Source of the DNA: Mesorhizobium sp. ORS 3359
Lineage (GTDB): Bacteria > Pseudomonadota > Alphaproteobacteria > Rhizobiales > Rhizobiaceae
Assembly (NCBI GenBank): GCA_000824845.1
Contig: CCNC01000068.1
Location: 144,753-208,752 of the forward strand
Length of the DNA stretch: 64,000 nt
Direction of reading: 5' to 3'
A program made the translations under genes and the position numbers. The notes under the pieces are model-generated. The model made no database searches. It saw only the letters and a list, made by a program, of their open reading frames with translations, and was not told the DNA's origin. This document shows positions 60,159-64,000 of this stretch, piece by piece (within the stretch, counting starts at the first letter, position 1; every line of letters starts with the position of its first letter).

Positions 60159-60845
60159 TTACGCTCCGAAGTCGGCGCGAAAATCCTCAAGCCGCCGCTT
60201 CTGGCCGCCTTCGTCATCGAAATTCGCTGGATCGAGCCAGCCTTCATAGGCTTTGCGCAAGGCCGGCCACTCCTTGTCGATGATCGAATACCACGCCGTA
60301 TCGCGGTTTTCACCTTTGACCACAAGGTGCTGGCGGAAGATGCCTTCGAACTTGAAGCCGAAGCGCTCGGCAGCGCGCTTCGAAGGCTCGTTGCGGTTGT
60401 TGCATTTCCACTCGTAGCGGCGGTAGCCGAGATCGTCGAAGAGATATTTCGCAAACAGGAACTGCGCCTCGGTCGCCGCCGGCTTGCGCGAGATCAGCGG
60501 ACCCCAATAAATGTTGCCGATTTCACCGACGCCGTTGGCGGCGTCGATGCGCATCAGCGTCTGGCGCCCGGCGATCTTGCCGCTCGCCTTGTCGATGACG
60601 GTGAAGAACAGCGGATCCTCGCTGGTTTCCGCCTTGTCGAGCCAGGGCTGGAAGGCTGCGCGCGTCTCCGGCGGGTAGTCGGGCAGCCAGGCGAAACGTC
60701 CGCCGACATCGGAAACCGAGGAGGCCTCGTAGAGGCCGTCGCCATGTTTCGCCGCGCTCAGCGGCTCGAGCCGGACGGTGCGGCCCTCGATCGCCTTGCG
60801 CTCCGGCCGTGGGCGCGGTTGCCAATTCTTCAGATCTTCCGACAC
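60159..60845 (-). CDS. GNAT acetyltransferase, RimJ/RimL type
   Basis: 228 residues from GTG 60845, preceded by GGAGGGG. RimJ-like pattern: RTVRLEPLSAAKHGDGLYEA at the N-terminus, FTVIDKASGKIAGRQTLMRI and GEIGNIYWGPLISRKPAATE in the core, and YRRYEWKCNNRNEPSKRAAE-RFGF at the acetyl-CoA site. Substrate unknown. It ends 13 nt upstream of the CDF gene on the same strand, so the two may be co-transcribed. It is divergent from the aminotransferase. Confidence 0.9.
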   Translation of the reverse strand: MSEDLKNWQPRPRPERKAIEGRTVRLEPLSAAKHGDGLYEASSVSDVGGRFAWLPDYPPETRAAFQPWLDKAETSEDPLFFTVIDKASGKIAGRQTLMRIDAANGVGEIGNIYWGPLISRKPAATEAQFLFAKYLFDDLGYRRYEWKCNNRNEPSKRAAERFGFKFEGIFRQHLVVKGENRDTAWYSIIDKEWPALRKAYEGWLDPANFDDEGGQKRRLEDFRADFGA

Positions 60846-60927
60846 CGACCCCTCCAATCCGTTGACTTTTCCCAGCGGACGGTCACAAAAACGCTCGCTC
60901 ACAGAAAGAACCACAGGGACGGGAAAA

Positions 60928-62112
60928 ATGCTCCACACGATCGCGGCCTTCGACCGTCTTGGCGAGGAAAACGCCTTTGCGGTGCTGGCCAGGGCCACCG
61001 CGCTTGCCCATCAGGGCCGCGACATCGTCAATCTCGGCATCGGCCAGCCCGACTTCAAGACGCCGCAGCATATCGTCGAGGCGGCGATCAAGGCGCTGCG
61101 CGACGGCCACCACGGCTACACGCCGGCCAACGGCCTGCTCGCCACCCGCGAGGCGGTCGTGCGCCGCACACTGTCCACCACCGGCGTCGAGGTCTCGCCT
61201 GAGAATGTGATGATCCTGCCCGGCGGCAAGCCGACCATGTTCGCCGCGATCCTGATATTCGGTGAGGCCGGCACCGAGATTCTCTACCCCGATCCTGGCT
61301 TTCCGATCTACCGCTCGATGATCGAGTTCACCGGCGCCACGCCCGTGCCGGTCCCGATCCGCGAGGAGAACGGCTTTGCCTTCTCGGCCGACGAGACGCT
61401 GGCGCTGATCACGCCCCGGACCAGGCTGCTCATCCTCAACTCACCCGCCAACCCGACCGGCGGCGTCACGCCACGCGCCGAGATCGAGAAGCTGGTCAAG
61501 GGGCTGGAGAAGCATCCCGAGGTCGCGATCATGTCCGACGAGATCTACGACGTCATGACCTATGACGGCGAGAAGCACTGCTCCCTGCTCAACTTCCCCG
61601 AAATCCGCGACAGGCTGATCGTGCTCAACGGCTGGTCGAAGACCTGGGCGATGACCGGCTGGCGCATGGGCTGGTCGATCTGGCCGAACGGCGACAAGGG
61701 CGCCCATCTCTACGACAAGGTGCGCAAGCTGGCCGTCAATTGCTGGTCCTGCGTCAACGCGCCGAGCCAGTTTGCCGGCATCGCCGCGATCGACGGCCCG
61801 CAGGACGATGTCGAGAAGATGATGCGCGCCTTCGACAACCGCAGGAAAATCGTCGTCGAGGGCCTGAACGCGCTGCCCGGCATCTCCTGCATCACGCCGA
61901 AGGGCGCCTTCTACGCCTTCCCCAACGTGTCGAAGACCGGCTGGAAGGCCAAGAAGCTCGCCTCGGCGCTGCTGGAGGATGCCGGCGTGGCGCTGATCGG
62001 CGGCCCCGATTTCGGCGTGCTCGGCGAAGGCTATATCCGGCTTTCCTACGCCAATTCCGAGGAGAACATCCTGCGCGCGCTGGAGCGGATCGAGGCATTT
62101 CTGAAGAAGTGA
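60928..62112 (+). CDS. Class I/II aminotransferase, aspartate-aminotransferase-like
   Basis: 394 residues from ATG 60928. PLP fold type I: NLGIGQPDFKTPQHIVEAAI, GYTPANGLLATREAVVRR, LNSPANPTGGVTPRAEIEKL and the PLP lysine in NGWSKTWAMTGWRMGW; the C-terminal Arg in YIRLSYANSEENI binds the substrate carboxylate. The amino donor is not resolved. It converges with the SDR gene, whose end is 11 nt away. Confidence 0.93.
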   Translation: MLHTIAAFDRLGEENAFAVLARATALAHQGRDIVNLGIGQPDFKTPQHIVEAAIKALRDGHHGYTPANGLLATREAVVRRTLSTTGVEVSPENVMILPGGKPTMFAAILIFGEAGTEILYPDPGFPIYRSMIEFTGATPVPVPIREENGFAFSADETLALITPRTRLLILNSPANPTGGVTPRAEIEKLVKGLEKHPEVAIMSDEIYDVMTYDGEKHCSLLNFPEIRDRLIVLNGWSKTWAMTGWRMGWSIWPNGDKGAHLYDKVRKLAVNCWSCVNAPSQFAGIAAIDGPQDDVEKMMRAFDNRRKIVVEGLNALPGISCITPKGAFYAFPNVSKTGWKAKKLASALLEDAGVALIGGPDFGVLGEGYIRLSYANSEENILRALERIEAFLKK

Positions 62113-62123
62113 GCGTCAGGCGC

Positions 62124-62885
62124 TTATCCGCGCCCGACAAACGGCATCTTCGTCGCCATCACCGTCATGAACAGCACGTTGGCGTCGAGCGGCAGGCTGG
62201 CCATATGCAGCACCGCGTCGGCGACGCGCTGCACATCCATCACCGCCTCGGCGGCGATCGAGCCATTGGCCTGCGGCACGCCCACCGTCATCGGCTGCGC
62301 CATCTCAGTCAGCGCATTGCCGATATCGATCTGGCCGCAGGCGATGTCGAAGGGCCGGCCGTCGAGCGCCAGCGTCTTGGTGAGCCCGGTGATGGCGTGC
62401 TTGGTCGCCGTATAAGGCACGGAACCCGGGCGCGGCGCATAGGCCGAAACTGAGCCGTTGTTGATGATACGGCCGCCCATCGGCTTCTGCCTCCGCATCG
62501 CGCCGAAGGCGGCGCGCGCGCACAGGAACGAGCCGGTGAGATTGACGCCGACGACGTCGTTCCAGACCTCGACCGGGATCTCGTCGATCAGCGTCGACTT
62601 GTAGCCCATGCCGGCATTGTTGAAGAGCAGGTCGACGCGGCCGAAGGCCTCGAGCACAGTCTCGAACATGTCGTCGACTTCCGCCGCCTTGCTGATGTCG
62701 CAGGCGACGGCCAATGCCTTGGCTTGCGTCTTTCCCGCATCGGCGATCGCCTCTTCCAGCACCGTCTTGCGCCGGCCGCAGAACACCGTGTTCCAGCCTG
62801 CCTGGAGCAGCGCGGTGGCGACGCTCTTGCCGATGCCGGTGCCGGCTCCGGTAACGATGGCGGTCTTCTCTGCTATGGCGGTCAT
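62124..62885 (-). CDS. Short-chain dehydrogenase/reductase
   Basis: 253 residues from the ATG at 62885 with GGGAGGA upstream. TGAGTGIGKS cofactor motif, NNAGMGYKSTLIDEIP, catalytic NNGSVSAYAPRPGSVPYTAT with the Lys after it, and C-terminal VLFMTVMATKMPFVGRG. A classical SDR of unknown substrate. The spacer 62886-63124 holds no recognised element. Confidence 0.92.
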   Translation of the reverse strand: MTAIAEKTAIVTGAGTGIGKSVATALLQAGWNTVFCGRRKTVLEEAIADAGKTQAKALAVACDISKAAEVDDMFETVLEAFGRVDLLFNNAGMGYKSTLIDEIPVEVWNDVVGVNLTGSFLCARAAFGAMRRQKPMGGRIINNGSVSAYAPRPGSVPYTATKHAITGLTKTLALDGRPFDIACGQIDIGNALTEMAQPMTVGVPQANGSIAAEAVMDVQRVADAVLHMASLPLDANVLFMTVMATKMPFVGRG

Positions 62886-63124
62886 CGCCGTCCTCCCGGT
62901 CATGCTCGGAAAGACGTGGCATCGCAAATGCCGGGGATCATGGCAAGCCGCTATTGGCGACAAACAAGAGGCAACAAAAAGGGCGGCCATTGGCGACCGC
63001 CCCGATCTGAACCGCGCTTGGGAGGAGGAAAAGCCGGTCCGACTGATTAGAATGATGCGCTTGCTGAGTTAACGAGGGATTAACGACCGGCAAGGCAGTG
63101 CGCAGCGGCGTTTACCAACATGGT

Positions 63125-63856
63125 TCACCACGGCGAACTAGGCGCGCTGCCGGCCGGCACCTTGGCCGCCGAGACCGTCGCCTCGACATGATCGACTAGG
63201 GCATCCGGCAGGCCGAGCCGGCCGGCGAGCAGGTCGAGATAGCCGCGCTCGGCGCGTGTGTCGGGATCGATGGTCAGACGCGAGGCGGTGTAGAGTTCCA
63301 GCTTCTGCGCATCGGTCTTGGCGCCGGCGACCAGCGTGTCGAGATCGAGTGGCCTTTCGAGCTCGGCAAGCAGGAATTTTTCCGCTTCCGCGCCGATGCC
63401 GGCGAGCTTGAGCTTGTCGGCGATCTTTTTGCGCTCTTCGTCGTCGATATGGCCATCGGCCTTCGCCGCCGAGATCATCGCCCGGACCAGCGTCAGCGTG
63501 AACTCGGCCTCGCCCTGCGGCGCCTGCGCGGGATCGAAAGCGGTATCGGCCGGCGGCGGCAGCAGTTCAGGCTCGGCGGACGCGGACGCCTGCGCCGGCT
63601 CGTTGCCGGCCTTGTAATTCTGATAGGCCTTGTAGGCGAGGCCGCCGATCGCCGCCAGACCGCCGAGCTTGATGGCCGCGCCCGTCACCTGCCGTCCGGT
63701 GCCGGTGCCGAGAAGCACGGCGGCAAGCGCGCCGGCAGCCAGCGGATTGTCCTTCGCCATCTGCACCGCCTGCCCCGCCTTGTCGCGGACGGTCGAGCCC
63801 GTACCGGGAACTTGCGAGCCGAGAAGGTCGTCGAGCAGCTTCTTGGGGTCGAGCAT
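63125..63856 (-). CDS. DUF533/TerB-like protein
   Basis: 243 residues from the ATG at 63856 with GGAGG upstream. N-terminal LDPKKLLDDLLGSQVPGTGS, a Gly/Ala-rich hydrophobic part (NPLAAGALAAVLLGTGTGRQ; GLAAIGGLAYKAYQNYKAG), then a helical TerB-like domain with VRAMISAAKADGHIDDEERK and the acidic loop typical of the fold. The function of DUF533 proteins is unknown. Bases 63857-64000 contain no further gene that can be supported. Confidence 0.87.
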   Translation of the reverse strand: MLDPKKLLDDLLGSQVPGTGSTVRDKAGQAVQMAKDNPLAAGALAAVLLGTGTGRQVTGAAIKLGGLAAIGGLAYKAYQNYKAGNEPAQASASAEPELLPPPADTAFDPAQAPQGEAEFTLTLVRAMISAAKADGHIDDEERKKIADKLKLAGIGAEAEKFLLAELERPLDLDTLVAGAKTDAQKLELYTASRLTIDPDTRAERGYLDLLAGRLGLPDALVDHVEATVSAAKVPAGSAPSSPW

Positions 63857-64000
63857 CAATGCCTCCAGAATTGGCCCGGCCGAAGGCGCGCGGGCAAGGT
63901 TTCGGACCGGCAAGAGGTAGGCCCCGCGCTTTGACATTACAATGACGACCAGCTTTTCGGTCGCAGGCCGCTCTAGCTGTGAGCTTTCAGGAGGTTGTTC

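Noticed and set aside
1..64000. A wholly novel defence, secretion or mobile system
   Set aside because: Both strands were read for nuclease, methyltransferase, toxin-antitoxin, transposase, integrase and phage signatures; none was found. The unusual content is regulatory and repeat-based.

Overview
The window is high-GC alphaproteobacterial DNA, almost certainly from a Rhizobiales member close to Mesorhizobium. The evidence is the gene content and order of a Sinorhizobium/Mesorhizobium-type lateral flagellar cluster: a VisR-like LuxR regulator, the OmpR-type regulator Rem, the periplasmic motor proteins MotC and MotE, FlaF/FlbT, a DUF1217 protein beside flgF, and two short flagellins. RIME-like palindromic repeats typical of rhizobia are also present.

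Layout. 0-5.4 kb: end of visR (+), then a minus-strand operon motA-fliM-fliN-fliG-flhB-hypothetical. 5.5-15.9 kb: plus-strand DUF1217-flgF-fliI-orf, then flgB-flgC-fliE-flgG-flgA-flgI-motE-flgH-fliL-fliP. 16.1-18.5 kb: two flagellin genes, each with a terminator. 18.6-25.7 kb: fliF-fliH-like-motB-motC-fliK-lytic transglycosylase. 25.9-32.1 kb: rem, then flgE-flgK-flgL-flaF-flbT-flgD-fliQ. 32.2-39.9 kb: a non-flagellar block (asparagine-synthase-like protein, MFS exporter, FAD oxidoreductase, ClC channel, small monooxygenase) separates fliQ from flhA. 40.0-43.3 kb: flhA-fliR-fliJ-like. 43.4-48.7 kb: a second non-flagellar block of AraC/LysR regulators, short-chain dehydrogenases and a VOC protein, with three decayed genes. 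49.0-50.6 kb: flgJ-like, flgN-like and a FliL-like protein close the flagellar set. 50.7-64 kb: ordinary chromosomal genes (SCP2-like protein, two GNATs, ornithine/lysine decarboxylase with a structured speF-type leader, amidase-LysR, DUF1007-NicO and CDF metal transport, D-erythronate-dehydrogenase-like protein, aminotransferase, SDR, DUF533).

How it works together. The flagellar genes supply export gate, ATPase, rod, rings, hook, filament, switch and a proton motor with rhizobial accessories. The most interesting signal is in the spacers. Nine flagellar transcription units, on both strands, start with the same motif: CGC(G/A)CAAG, exactly 10 nt, then a TAnnnT-like -10 hexamer. At several of them a second CAAG lies exactly 11 nt upstream, as expected for tandem half-sites of an OmpR-family activator. 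Rem, encoded in the window, is the obvious candidate. Both block-interrupted breakpoints (flhA and flgJ) carry this promoter, so the cluster behaves as one regulon although physically split. Only the two flagellin units have long, hairpin-containing 5' leaders, and flbT, a known flagellin-mRNA regulator, is in the same cluster.

Secondary signals are a family of nested palindromic repeats with a constant loop and co-varying arms, one copy of which appears to be translated inside a nickel/cobalt-type transporter; a structured RNA leader upstream of the decarboxylase; and a decaying oxidoreductase block. No rRNA, tRNA, CRISPR array or intact transposase was seen. All assignments are from reading the sequence; no database search was run.
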